From Lindgomyces ingoldianus (taxonomy: Eukaryota > Ascomycota > Dothideomycetes > Pleosporales > Lindgomycetaceae), in the NCBI RefSeq assembly GCF_010093535.1, contig NW_022985185.1:266026-330025 (forward strand): a stretch of 64,000 nt of DNA. Direction: 5' to 3'. Position numbers and translations under genes: made by a program. The notes under the pieces were generated by a model. It was not told where the DNA came from and made no database searches. It worked only from the letters and a program-made list of their open reading frames with translations. How positions within the stretch are numbered: the stretch's first letter is position 1; the number at the start of each line of letters is the position of its first letter. This document shows, in pieces, positions 50,467 to 63,200 of this stretch.

Positions 50467-53333
50467 ATATAGGAGGGGGTATTGAGACTTAGTGTTCATT
50501 CATGCTGATTAGATTTTCCGGTAATCTCATAGTGGTACACAACCATCAGTAGATCATCTCATAGGAAGTCCATCAAATCGCTGGATGGCCCTCTCACGAC
50601 TCTACTGAGAGGCCTGATAGAAAGAGTTTCTAGAGCTCTTTCGCCATTTGATACTCACTATGGATTTCTGAATGGCTTTGGCGAGGGTGAGCCGGCGCTG
50701 TTTACTGGTCAGTGTCGCGCTCCTGTGGGTAGGGAAACTTCTTGATAATTGCCCCAGCATGTAAACATTTGGATCCTTACCGAATGCTAGGAATTGCAAT
50801 CACGCACTTCGAACGCGACCACTTCCTGTATTCTTCATTAGAACATTGACAAGCACTCTCAAGAGTCAGTTACATTCACTAGATTAGACTGGAGACACAA
50901 TTACGCCTTGAACTACAGAATGAGCAGTGCCTACATCTACTCCACTATTGTCTGAAATACGTCGGGGACTTGCCGGACAGGGTGAAGAAAGTCTATGCAG
51001 GCATCACTATCAATGAAAAACCTGAGCTGCCAAAATACCAACTCCCTAATGATCCAATCAGCTTCTTCGAAGCAACCGCTGTTTTCATCATGCAGAAAGC
51101 ACTTACCCAACAAGATAGAAGCCCATGGTACGGGAGCCAATGGAATACAAAGGGATGCCAATGTAAGCGTACAATCTGGGTCGCTTCGGAGACCTAGACC
51201 ATTTTACTTAAGCTGCAATTGCCCACACAGAGGAGGCGCTTGCCCTACTGGAGCCAGAAGCCGATATAAGCATGGCACTAGTAGAACTAGAATATTTTAT
51301 CTCTACCATCTGTCCGAATTTACAAAAGAAAAGACTTGTTGTCAGTGCTGTCATGGATGTCAACGAAATGTATCAAAACTGCGCTTTAAAGCTTACAAGT
51401 GCAGTTTCGACTCTGACTTCGAGAGCTCCCATTCTCCGAGCCTAACGGTTGGAAAAGAAATACTGATAGCAATAAAAAGTCGACCATAGCCCCCGAAATT
51501 GCCTCACGAGCTATCCACGGTCTCCAAGAAGAGCTCCCCGTAGTCGAATCCGTCAACACCAGGTAACAAGAAACCCAAAGTCCTAGGCCCACGCTCCTTC
51601 TAGGCTACCCCAGAGTCAACAACCAGTGCTACCATATTCCCTTCCGCAAAAGAGAGCCTGAAGACGGGCCTCCATATTGAAATGCAGGGTATGCCATACC
51701 CTGTACTTCAAAGCTGTGGAACTAGACGCGCTGGATCACCGGATACGGGGCTCGGGAGATCAACTAAAGCAAAGTGTGGAGGTTTCGGTGTTTAGGATGA
51801 TCACGACTACTTCCTTGTTACTATGAGTGGTTTTCCTTTCCCTTTCCCTTATCTAAGGTACAGCATGTTATCACAAACCATGGAGAATGACTGCCGCATT
51901 TTGTCACCTAACGTAGAATAAGATAGAACGGTAATTCAGGCCAGAATTCAACATCTTATCAGCGCTCGTATTTATTTTAGCAAGATGTCTGACAGATTAA
52001 CTCAGCCCCAGTCATGTTCTACATTACATAAGAAGGTACTATAGGACAGAGTTTTTCCGTTCAGCTTCTGGCTAGACTTTTAGAGGACATCTATAGGATG
52101 CAAGTTTCTGTCTTAAACTACTTCTATTCAGATTAGGATTCTACATCCTATTTACATCCTTCCTGATCTTGTCTAGATGTTTAATATACTATTTCTACTC
52201 TAGTTATATTCCCCATTGGGAAAGAAGGTAAAGTAAGATAGACTTGATCCGTTAAATCGAGTGCTAGAATTATAAAGAGCGTTAAAGGATGCAGATTTAT
52301 ATTCTAAACCACCACAACGTCATGTTCCACGTTAGGCGACAAAATGAAATATTATCCCAATCAATCGAGCTAACCTGCTCCCAGCTTATTCATAACTCCG
52401 TCCTTCGGCACGAACCCCACCGGCATCCGCAACACCTCAGACAGCCGGGAAACTCTCTAGCAAATCGCACTCCCCGTTGCCACGGGTATCTTAAGCACGC
52501 CTTCCCTGTTAGCCTATCAAGGATATAGCTTGCACGACACAGAGTTGAAGGGTTTCCATAAATGGAGCTCTCTGAGAATTCCGCTGGCTGGGCCAGCCAT
52601 ACCAACGACTGCAACCTCCATTGCAAGTTCCGCGACCGGCCAGGGAAGCGCTCAAGCTTTCTTGACGAGTTGTGGGGACAGGGTGAGCGATAGATTTAAG
52701 GATCAAGGGAGGGTTGCTGGTGCTGGGCTGCGTAATATGCGGATCTGAAAAATACAGAATTATTCATTTACGTTGGGAACGGGTTTATAATGATTTACAG
52801 AGATTCTTTTATTTTTAAGAGGGGAGTTGCAGATCTCTCTTTCCGTTATTTCTCCCCAACTTAGCTTAAGATCCTGTTATCTTGCTACTAAAATCCTGAT
52901 AATTGTTTCTGAATTGAAGTTAACAACAAATCAGATCCTGGGCACAGGGTGATTTGCAATAAGTTTGAAATCCTGATATCAATCACATATTCTCCACAAC
53001 GTATACTGCCATTCATCATACGACCGGTAGCCCTCGGCGTTCCAACTCGAGTAAGTAGCCAACTCTAGAGCCTAAGTACAACCACTAAAACAATCCCATC
53101 CTACCCCATTGCAGACACACCAGAGGTATCTCGGCCCTGGAAGAAGATGAACCTAATTAAGACTCCATAAAATATATGCCTCCTGATATCTCTAAGGAGG
53201 ATAACTTGAGTGAAAAACTCCACCAGCAAGCACCAGCCACAGAATCCTAATATAACTCCCTAGAACCCCATCAAGTCTCCCTCATCACCCACGCCCTTCA
53301 TAATTCCTTAGCGCCAAAGCATAACAACTTTTA
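50467..53333. other. gene-poor region with eroded coding fragments
   Basis: Two protein-like + strand stretches lie at about 50915-51162 and 51231-51475 (listed as pseudogene). Beyond them only short frames occur; one at 52390-52626 (-) has no known motif. 52.0-52.3 and 52.75-53.0 kb are AT-rich and featureless. Confidence 0.5.
50915..51475 (+). pseudogene. eroded two-exon gene, family unknown
   Basis: The first stretch reads YVGDLPDRVKKVYAGI and continues to ALTQQDRSPWYGSQWNTKG. It ends at a GTAAGC donor (51163). A CACACAG acceptor (51230) leads into EEALALLEPEADISMALVEL and on to SAVSTLTSRAPILRA with a stop near 51450. Joining the exons creates TAG exactly at the junction, so the gene is broken or the model is incomplete. 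The start is not visible and the family is not recognised. Confidence 0.4.
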
Positions 53334-56300
53334 CTATCCCCCTCCTGCAGCAATAGCCTTGAACAGTCCGCCCATGTAATTTCTCAATGTGAGGTTATGC
53401 GCCATAACGAACCACAGCTGTTCTTTCACAGGGGCAAACACTCTCGGAACCCAGCCCGTTGTACCTGCCTCTTTTTCTTCCTTCTCGATTTCCTCGGTCT
53501 CGCGCTGCGCGGCCACCCTCGCGGCGTCGCTGAGACGAGGCTTTTTTGCGCCAGTATTACGCCTCTGCTCGGGGTCTGCCTCACTGTATGTACGTTTATG
53601 TGAGGGCGAGGTAGGGATATTAAGAGGAGCCTTTGGTGGATCCAATTTTCCAAGTTGGCGCGCGAGATTACGGAGGACTAGGACCGAGGCAAGAGGGAGA
53701 CCGGCGGCATCTGATTGTTCGTCTTGAGCGGTGTTGTAATAGCGGAAGTTGGGTGTTGTCGATGCTGGCGGCGCGCTCTTTTCACCATTTGAATACCCAT
53801 TGCGGCTATCCACACTACTGGGATTGTATCCATTACTGCTGTTGCCATGATACCGACCCATTCCCAGGCCGCTAAGTCCGACCGGCATACCAAATTGAGG
53901 CTGAGGCTGGAAGTTTTCAGAGCGAACCTGGGCAGATGTTGAGAGTAGAGTGGCGCTTGAGGTGGTACGGTTGTGCTTGGCATGAAGAGAATGCATGGAA
54001 CTGGTATCAGGGAGATGTGTCTTGATATGCTGGCCAACTTCATATGGGGAATCTGAGCCAGAGGGATTGAATCGTGTGCATCCCCCCCAATGGCAGAAAT
54101 ATTTGGTCGGCGTGGTGGGCCCAACAGCGTCACCATTTGTCATACTGATATCTGGTTTCTGCTCCAGAAGCCACTTGCCAGTCTCGTCGCGAGGCACTTG
54201 TAAATGTGAGGAGACAACATGCTCCCACATTGCTTTCGCACCAGAGGTATACTCGCCGCATTCGATCTTCGCAGTCGAGTGTTTGGTGTCGGAGAATCCG
54301 TTCAAAAGCCCAGGAGGATGCCAACAGCAGCGCATGTATTGTTTCTTCGTAGCAGGGTCAACCGGAGTCAGGCGTGGTCGAATGCCTCTAATGGTGTACT
54401 TGGGTTGCCCTCCAACAGTCAGGACCTGAGCAGACGCGCCTGCGAATGTTGTGGACACATTGGTGATGAAATCTTTTGCGGGCATGAGGGCCTTGAACGA
54501 GTGACCAGAAGTCATGATGTCCTGGAATGCCGCATTATAGGCAGACCATAGCGAAATCTGCGTTATTTCTCCAGTCGGATCCTCTTCAAAACACGTCCGA
54601 AGCCACTGCGCGCTGCGCTCCGGCTCCTCCATCGTCACGAGCTGTTCGACAATAGCAGAAGAGAGCTTCGGTGGGGTTTCAGCAAGTTGTGATGATTTCG
54701 ATGACTTCGGATTACTTCGGCGTTCTTCGTACGCGATTGCGTTGTATTGTAGGAGCCGAACGAGTTGGTTGACAAGGGCTTCGACGTTGACTTCGTTGGC
54801 GAGGATTTCGACGTTATCTACGAAACCCGTGAATAGGTAGAGAAAATCAAGACACGCATTCCGAAGTTCCTCGTCCTCTACGAGCAGCCAGTCGCATATT
54901 GACCGCAGCACCTTGTGTGGTACATCGGTCAATTTGTTCGTCGCCTCGAGGTTCATGGCTATTCGCCCAAGGGCTCTCAATGAGGTGATGATCTTTCCTC
55001 GGTCTTCCGAATCCAACTGAGCTAGTAGAGAGTGATACAGCGGGTCCTGGGCATCGAGAGTCCAAAATTTGGTCAGCTGTTCTGCTATCTCAAGTGCATA
55101 GTGCTGCAGTTCGACTGCCGTCGCATGATTCGGTAAATTGAGAATAATGACCATAAGATCGCGAACTGAAGGGATCGTGGAGACGAAATAAGCGTTCTCG
55201 TGAAGCATAACCATGTTTCGGATGATAAGAGCGGCCTCATTTACCATGCCTAAAGATTGTGTAACATCTTCAGGCAATAGGTCGTCCTGAATGTCAAGAG
55301 TCCGAAGTGACTCTATCCGTTGAATCAGGTCTGGGGTTCCAGACAGGCCATTGAGAGCATAGGGTTTTTCCATGTCCTCTTCAACGTAGGCGATCTCCCA
55401 CCTCACGTCATAGTATATAGAAGCAGATTCAATAACCTTTGCGATCAAAGCTTCGGCAAGCCCGGGAAATTGGTCGAACCGATACTTGTCCCCACGTTCA
55501 TGAGAGATTTTGACGAGGTGATGGAGCGCATATGCTTCCTCTTCCGGTTCCTTCGAGCGGAGGGCGTGGAGAGCACGGATGTAGATGTTCGGTCCTGGAA
55601 AGCCAGTACCAGGTAGCATCATCCCCCGAACGGGTGCTATCCTGTTCTTCCTGTTCTTGATATATTTCAGACGCAGATTCCTGTAATGCTCTGGCTGATT
55701 TGCGGGGGTAGCGACGGGCTTCATGGTAGACGGAACAGCGGTCCGCGGCTCATAGTTCGCTATTGTCATTGCTGCACCGCTTGTCCCATATATGCCATTG
55801 ACAGGCTGGGGAGAGTTCAAGTGGCCAGTGGCCTGGCGAGTCTGTCGCGTGGTGACTTCGGGCTGGAAAAGGACGCGTTGAGGAGGAGCGTGACGGAGAG
55901 CTGAGCAGGATTAGAAGTTGCGATCGTGGGAGGGGGTGTTGCACTTACCTCTTGTCACTCGTCCGCTACTTCCTGGCTCGTCAATGTCCATTTTGTCGTC
56001 TTTAGGAGTCTTCCTCGTAACACCGTCCTCGTCGGATTCTTCAGATTCGTCGTCGTCTTCCCCGTTCCTCAATCTCTCGGTCTCTCTGCTGGCGGGGCGG
56101 AAGAAGTTTTCGGCGGTTCGGCTCAGTAGGTCACCTCCCTTTGCAGAGACATCCTCGAGAATTTCCTTTGGTGGAGGGTCGCGTTTGTGTATATGCGTGA
56201 TTTCGTATGCGCTACACTGCACGTTAGAAGCAGTTCTCTCAGGTAGCATGTGCACACAACAAAAAGTTGGAGCGTACGCAAGGTTCTTGTAGTATGCACT

Positions 56301-56649
56301 CTTCACGAGGAATGCCTGCGTGGTCAGATTGGCGCTCCCAGGGAGGAATTCGCCAGCCAGCCTCCTCCAGGCGAGCTTGTTGCCTTTAGTATCCGAGACC
56401 TTGTCGTATCCGCCCTCGCCCACGACGCGTTTGTACAGACGCAGGAGGTCGATATGCCGGTGCCCGACTTTGGGCTCTCGGTCCAAGATTGTCCTGCGAA
56501 TCGCGGTCAGCGTCTCCCATGGCTGCAGCAGCGCGCAAACGGAGCTGATACCCTCGCTTTTCGTGGTATTGCGCAAGTTTGTCCATGAATTCCTCATATT
56601 CAGAGGTGCGCTCGATGGAAGCGTCTCGCGGCGGTTTGTTCGGCGCCAT
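53334..56649 (-). CDS. rsc9: Rsc9-like ARID subunit of the RSC chromatin remodeller
   Basis: Four exons (56649-56552, 56493-56278, 56211-55949, 55900-53334) encode 1047 aa; introns are 58, 66 and 48 bp. The N-terminus (MAPNKPPRDASIERTSEYEEFMDKL in part) opens an ARID domain to about residue 115 (DREPKVGHRHIDLLRLYK, EGGYDKVSDTKGNKLAWRRL, SAYYKNLAAYEIT). An acidic Ser/Glu region and a basic patch (RLKYIKNRKNR) follow. A long helical, ARM-like region spans about residues 250-600, then two C2H2-like elements (MRCCWHP..EHVVSSHL; YFCHWGGC..QHIKTHLP), a low-complexity stretch and a conserved C-terminal end. RSC/SWI-SNF ARID2-type subunits share this order. It acts in the nucleus at promoters. It diverges from the Rec114-like gene; start codons are 385 bp apart. 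Confidence 0.9.
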
Positions 56650-57034
56650 GGTGGGTTTTGGCTCACCTACGAGTGGGCGCAGACAGAAGTGTGAGCGCGG
56701 GTGTTACCGAGACAAGCGCATTCGGGGTTGAGGGTGAATGGGTGAATGGCGCGGTCGTGACTACCTGCAAAGTTGCTGGCCGTGATGGTGAACTTCCTGG
56801 ACGAGCCTCCAGCACAGTCGCGAGTTGCAGGCTGAGCCGCACGCACGGGCCGGTGGATCACGTGACTACACTTCAACACTTCTAGGTTCGTCCCTTTCCT
56901 CTTTCCTCTTTCACTTCACCCCTCAACGCTCACCTTCTCAGAGGGCTTGATCATTCACTCTCATCGCGGAGTGGACCTTGGTATCGTACTAACGTTTGCA
57001 ACGCACTAACCTGTTCCTCCCCAGCAGCACCATT

Positions 57035-58753
57035 ATGCAGACGTCTGCTGAGTTTGTCACCCTTCCGCTCGCTAAATTCTCAGTGGCCGACGATGCCGGT
57101 GCTACAGCGGATAAGTTCAACTGGAGACACGCTTCCCAAGACCTTGTCGTAGTCTTTGATACTTTCAGGGGGGTTGAGGCCGGATCCGGTCCTCTTCTAC
57201 AGACGATGAAAGTACATCAAGGCACACGGGTCTTGGTAAGAGCTCCTCCACCATCTCTTCTATTGTGAACCTTGGAACATGGCTTATATCGTTTATGAAT
57301 TTCTAACAAGCAATTGCAGGAATCGGTTGATATCCAGAGGAAAGTCAACGAATCACTTGAAATCATTGAAACTATGCGCCGCTTGAATGTTGAAGTCAGA
57401 AATGAACAGCTACCCATCTCAGCACTTGTTCGCAGTCCCTTATTTGCTGTGCGCTATAACCTGCCCAACGGAAAGGCAAGTACACTCTTTAACACCCAAT
57501 GGCTGGCGCTCACATTCTTCGAGATCCGACGAATGCAGCTCAAGTTCGCCTCTGGCCACGACTTCGACACAGCGATCAACCATGTTCGTAAGCTGGGGCT
57601 TCGCATTAGCTCGAGTTCATCTCCCCAACCCTCATCCATATCTGCTCCCCCTGGTCCCAGTACCGTAGTCAATCCCTCGGCACCTCCAGAGATCCCCAGT
57701 CCATCGCGGATACCAGTGACGGGCCAGTATCAAACTACGATTTCGACACCACCCTCTTCCTCAGGCCATCAAGTTCAGCGGGCGTCCACTTTACCTACCC
57801 AAGCCCACCCCTATGTCCTACAAAACCGAGACAGAGATCGTCCAGCATCCGCCTACTCGGCTCCAGGAAATCGAGAGAGCACCTTTCCTCTCCTCCCAAA
57901 ACTGGCCCCGCCCGATCCACTCGTGCCTCCTGAATACTTTCTCAGGCCAGCTACCTCATCATCAGACCTTATTACACCATCATCAAGCAGGATGCTGAGA
58001 GGGGAACATTTCCTTCACTCCCTATCTTCATCACCAAGACCTAGCCCGTCATCAAGCAGCATCGTGGGCGAAGCGCGCGAGCGTTTCTCGGGCCTTGCTC
58101 CAATACAAGAGGACGAAGCCTTGTCGCCGTCCCGACCTGGAACTACCCTCCTGTTTTCTCATCATGACACGAATAAGACGGATCTGTCATGCAGACGAGA
58201 GCTTCCTTTGGAGCAATCGTCATCATCAAGGTTGCCTAGTAGCGATACAGCGCAGTCTGCCCATCGTCCAAGCACAGCAATGGAACCTCCAGAATTACCA
58301 CTCCCAGCCCGTACGATCCCTAGGGCCTTGAATGCAGCAAGCAGATCATCAAGTCGAGCAATGGATCTACCTCCTCTCCCCCAGCCAACATTTATTGAGG
58401 ACACAAACAAATTAGCAAAAGTCCAGCGAACGCCGCTCAACGCATCATTTGACAACGACGTACGACCGCTCAGCCCTACATCTCAAAACGCTCGTCAAAT
58501 TCCATCCACGGCATCCTCTCCATTATGCTCGTCCAGCTCAGACACTGCACGTCAAAAGCGCGTCATTTCGCAAATGTCAGAAACGACAGCTAGTCATGCC
58601 GATAACCTTGCGGCGTACGCGTCGCAGTCACAGGAAGAGCGTATTGCCGCCTTGAACGACTTTATGATGAATCAGCTTGACGATGACAACTTCGTGACCC
58701 TGGTAGAAGATGTCTCCATATGTTGGGCACGAATTGCATTGGGTCTGGAATGA
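57035..58753 (+). CDS. Rec114-like meiotic recombination protein
   Basis: Two exons (57035-57235, 57320-58753; 84-bp intron) give 544 aa. The first about 180 residues form a compact beta-rich region with FNWRHASQDLVVVFDTF, then LNTQWLALTFFEIRRMQLKF written in part, and an AINHVRKLGL helix. A long Ser/Pro-rich disordered stretch follows (about 185-480). The C-terminus returns to a helical segment (SQEERIAALNDFMMNQLDDD, FVTLVEDVSICWARI). A PH-like N-terminus, disordered middle and short helical C-terminus is the layout of Rec114, which joins Mei4 and Mer2 to start Spo11 breaks. The match rests on layout and a few motifs, so another disordered nuclear protein is possible. The ATG is the first in frame after a C/T-rich leader; the upstream frame opens only with TTG. 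Confidence 0.6.
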
Positions 58754-59504
58754 GCAGGTGGCTGACGATCAAGACTATATCAGAGTACAATGGTCATGAC
58801 TATGGTCTATTGAACGATTTCTGGGGGAGAAAGGTTCTTTGCCATTTACTTGTTCCTTGCCCTTTTTTTTCTTGTTATCTCGCATGCGCTTCTCTAAAGC
58901 CTGCAATTTGATATAGATTCTGTTTCTTCAGAGAAGAGCGCCTGGTTCGGTTGATTGAAATAGAATCGGTATATCTGGAAGATGTCACGAATTGACCGCA
59001 TTGTATTGATTCTCCTTCGAAGAAGCGTCATTTTAAACACAGAAAGATATGATGATATCGTCCAAAGCTCTACAGCGTGCAGATTTCTACACTAAATGTA
59101 CACACCGAAGGGGATTACAAATGCATATGATTCTTAGACTCTCAGCCGTTTGACCACTCATATCCTGTCCAGTCTCACCGTTGCTCAAGTCCAGGCAAGA
59201 GACTCTACGCAGACTTGAATGATCATTTAAACATCGGGGCATCTGATTTCTCGTTTAGAGCTTGAGCTCTTGTGGCAGGCTTAGTACAGGGCAGTAAATC
59301 TTCTCGATGGCCTTTTGGATACTCTGTAGTAAAGGGAAATTCTAGGTTTTGTGGTATGCCAGGTTAGTGAGCTGGAAGCGTATACTATCTCTTATCACCC
59401 AACGTAGAACGTGGCAGGCGTACTTTAAAGACAGAAATCTGTACTCCCTCAACCCTCCCCGTAATTTCACCAAGAGGTTTAACAGATAGCAGAATCTACC
59501 TTAC
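58754..59504. other. 3' flank of the Rec114-like gene, nothing recognised
   Basis: This is ordinary composition without open frames of note; it leads up to the target duplication of the hAT-like element. Confidence 0.5.
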
Positions 59505-60210
59505 CATGCTCCCATGGTGTTCAATAGAACGTAACTGTTACTGTCAGTAGTATTTTTGAGGTGTTACTTGAGGCAATAGGGTTTTGTTCTTACCGAAAGA
59601 GTGAATTAAAAAGTCCTTACAGGCAGTAACAGTTACTGCTAAGTTAATTAATAGTGAAGTTACTGTTTAGTGCAGTTACTGCAGTAACTAGTGTTTCTAG
59701 AGGCTCTTAACACAATCTTGCTAATATAGTCGCAGAGATTCTTTAACTCTAAGATTGTAAAAAGCAATAGCTGCAATTAAGCTCTTTACATAATATTTAA
59801 GAGCTCCTAGAGGCAGCCCTTAACTTCTTAAGGCAACAAAAGCTTGCAAAGTGTTAAACTAGTGCTACAAGCTTTAAGTGCTACGTAGAGTTTAGCATAC
59901 TTATAGTAATAATAGAAGTGATATTAGAAGCAAGAAGTAGGTAAATTAAGGGGCTACTTCTCTGTACTAACAATAGATAGGATAGTTAAAAAAGTACAAA
60001 ATCTAGTATATTAGTGCGCAAAAACGTCCTCTGTAAACGCGTTAACAAAACACTAAGAAATTAATTAGTATAGGCAGTTACTGCAGTAACTATAACCTCA
60101 TTAACTGTACAGTAACAGAAGACAATTCACTTTCGTTCTAACAGCCAAGATTGTTACTATTAGTAACAGTAGGAACAGTACTACGTTCTATTAAACACCA
60201 TGCATGCTCC
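59505..60210. mobile_element. hAT-like non-autonomous element with 8-bp target duplication
   Basis: The element spans 59513-60202 (690 bp) and is flanked by perfect direct repeats CATGCTCC (59505-59512 and 60203-60210). Its terminal inverted repeats begin CATGGTGTTCAATAGAACGT on the left and end with the complement of CATGGTGTTTAATAGAACGT on the right. Sub-terminal GTAACAGTTACTG-type motifs occur in both orientations. There is no transposase frame. An 8-bp duplication is the hallmark of hAT transposons. The interior (about 59640-60110) is AT-rich and almost free of YCR sites, like the retrotransposon at the left end. Confidence 0.85.
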
Positions 60211-63200
60211 ATGCTAGATGAGAAGTGCAAATAAAACTCGACCTCAATAAAAGTACTCAAATGGAGTTCCAAGGCCCTAAGAGTGAACGATTAAAGGGTT
60301 TAGCATTGTTCAGCAACTTTTGAATTTCATCAAAACTCCGCGGAAATAGAGATACGTTTGAGATTTTTACGGGCGAGACGTGCAATCACTAGGGGAATGA
60401 AATGACTCATTGGAAGTAGGATATGTACGTGCGTGAAGTCCCTTTATTGAATGCTTTCTTGGATTTGAGGGGAGGATGGAAAGCTCTACATCTAATTGGC
60501 CTGCTTCTAAGATCAGGGCATTTGCGATATATGGATAACCCTGTCGTTTTAATTCTGGCGATTGTGGTGTCAATCAGTCACACACGAAGCCGTACCTCAT
60601 TCTTTCACACATAGTCTTCAGAGGAAACCACAAAGTAGCTCGAGGCACTTTTTACAGTACATACCAACCCCTCTCAGAATCTCCCTCGTCAACACCACTC
60701 GCTCTCCATCGGTACAACCTCCCTCCGCAACACCCGTCCTTCATTCCCGACCCGACGATATCCGAGCAAGTCCACCACACTCCCCCCAACCCCAAAAATC
60801 TAGATCTCAAATCAATGCCGCCAGCCAAGCCTCTTTCGATGGGCGATGGGTCTCGCAGCCGCGTGTAAGGCGTGTATGCATCTGCGTGTGCGGAAGTACG
60901 CACCCCGCAATCTGCAACTGCAAGGCTGCTGCAACGAGCATCAGGGAAGAAAGTCCAGCCCAGAGATTTCGACGTGCGCTATCTCATCTCGGCATTGTTA
61001 AATTCAACGTCAAGGGCTGATGTTTGGTGGACCAGGGGTGAGGAAGGTCTGGTTGGATAGGGTTGCTAGAAAGGGTAACCCTGGTTTCTTTTTTGGCGGG
61101 GAGGAACGGGAGCTAAGAGGGCTGGCAGGCGGGGACACTGCAGTGCAGTACGGCGCTGTGGAGGCCTGCGGATGTGGGTGGATGTACAGGTGGATCTCGG
61201 CGTATGTTGTCTTCGTTCGTTGTGGAGATGATGGCGTTTGTTTCAGCCTCGGGTACAAACAACACACACCTAACCCGGGAGAACCACATTGCACTGCACT
61301 GCACTGCAGGTGTTGGAACCAAATTACTGGTTCGAGAGTCTAAAAATCCTCAGCCATTGACGATTGATCGACGGCCAGATAATGTCTTCGGGCGTCTCCG
61401 GGTCAGCAGTTGACGTTGGCATCGGAGTGCCGCGACAGTGGATAGCGACATCATTCGACAGGAAAGTCATAATCTTCTAGCCGCAAGAAGTGAGGATATC
61501 ACTGAGAAAGGATTTGGAGGCGCATTGGATCAGCTCGGGGCGGAGAAGCTGGAATTGTGCGGTTGTGTTTGCCGACTGTGCAGCTGGTTTTGGCATTGTT
61601 GAGGTGCTTTTGTGGTGGAGTGATCGTTTTTTACGTCTCAGGATGGCTGCACCTTTTGGCGAGATCATTGACAGGTTGATAGTGGGATTAGTTGCAGATG
61701 AAAATTTTGTAATAAGAGAGAAGCGAGGAGAACGATTGGGAACGGGAAAGGAAGTCAGAATCGGGAACAGTATGCAAATGTTTAGAGATGCAACCTGATA
61801 TCAGGTCGAAGGATGTGCTAGGAGGAAGTGTTCGGGAGGAAGACTCGCCCTAACGGGGCTATATCGATATTTCCTGCACTCGGCGTATCAACTGCGAGCA
61901 TAGTAATGCTCTTGCAGAGACTTACTTGTCTGGTTTCCTAGGTCACTGGCCGAAGAAGCAGCACTGAAGATGGAGAGTATGATGCCAATCAGAACTGCCG
62001 GTCCCCTTGAAACCGAATCCGACTTTCTCGCGAACTCGATTCTTCGAGCTTCCGGAGGAGGCTGATTGAGCCGCCTACCGGGGACTGCCTTGACTAAAAA
62101 AGACTTCAAAAGTTGTCAAGCAGGGGGTTCTGTGGGGTACATACGCCCACGGAGATCAGTGGGCCAGAATCAACTTCAAGCTTCAGATTTTAGGTAACCT
62201 GACAACTTTCACTTGCACGAAAGCGAGCCTTCGGCCGTCAGCCGAAATCCAGGTCCTAGTTCGCCTTTCTCATGACAAAGGATGGTTGGCTGGAGGTCGG
62301 AATAAGCAAAATGTGTTGGCGCGGGATTTCTCGGAAAGCCCTTTGGAGACAAGTCAGACCCCTGATCCGATCGTGTAGGGCTGGAAAGTGTCGCGGGAGG
62401 GAAGGACGGGCCCTTGCCGCAATGTTTTGTACGTATGCCTTGGAGCTGTGGGGTTAACACTGGGGTGCATCAGGTGGCCACAAGTTCTCTAATTGATGTA
62501 GCAAAAAGTTTCAGACATTGGTGGTGCATGTTGAGGGCGGGCTTGGCGTGGCCCTCGGATGGTGAAGTGAGGCAATCGGTCGGCTGAAGGCAACCTGGAG
62601 ATTGGGAAGACCAAAGTCGAGACCTGAAAAGACGATGAAGCTTACGTATGTGACAACGTGGAATGATACCCCTATTTTGGGCTTGTTTGATGGTAATTAC
62701 TGCCCTGAACCGTTGTTGTCTTGGTTGTCTTGGTAGAATGAGCATATCATCTCTGCAGTGGCTGATTGGCTACGAATTTGACACACGACACACCAACTTC
62801 GGCGTTGCACTCGTCTCGAGCATCCAGATCCTCTGTGCATCTATAGGAAGGTATAACAGGGATACGCCCGTAATTAAGAGACACAAGGTTTTCAAATTTG
62901 ACTTCAAGTGTTCGCTGTTCCTGTCACCGCCAGACGCGTGGAAGGTTGAACAAGGCCGGTGAAGAGGGAGACCAAGCGACTTCCACTACTTTTCCGCATG
63001 GCCGCGGACCGACAGCGATTGGCCCAGCTGCTTATGACCCGCCACTCGCCTGTATTAAGTAAATTCCTTTGCTTCGTCCAGCGCCAGACGGGATGGAGTT
63101 CCACTTGAAGCGAGCTGCACTAAGCCTCAGCGGAGAACTAGAAGGAGGTTGTGTTTCTCAGATGAGAACACACTCCGAGCTACATGCCTGCAACCCCCAA

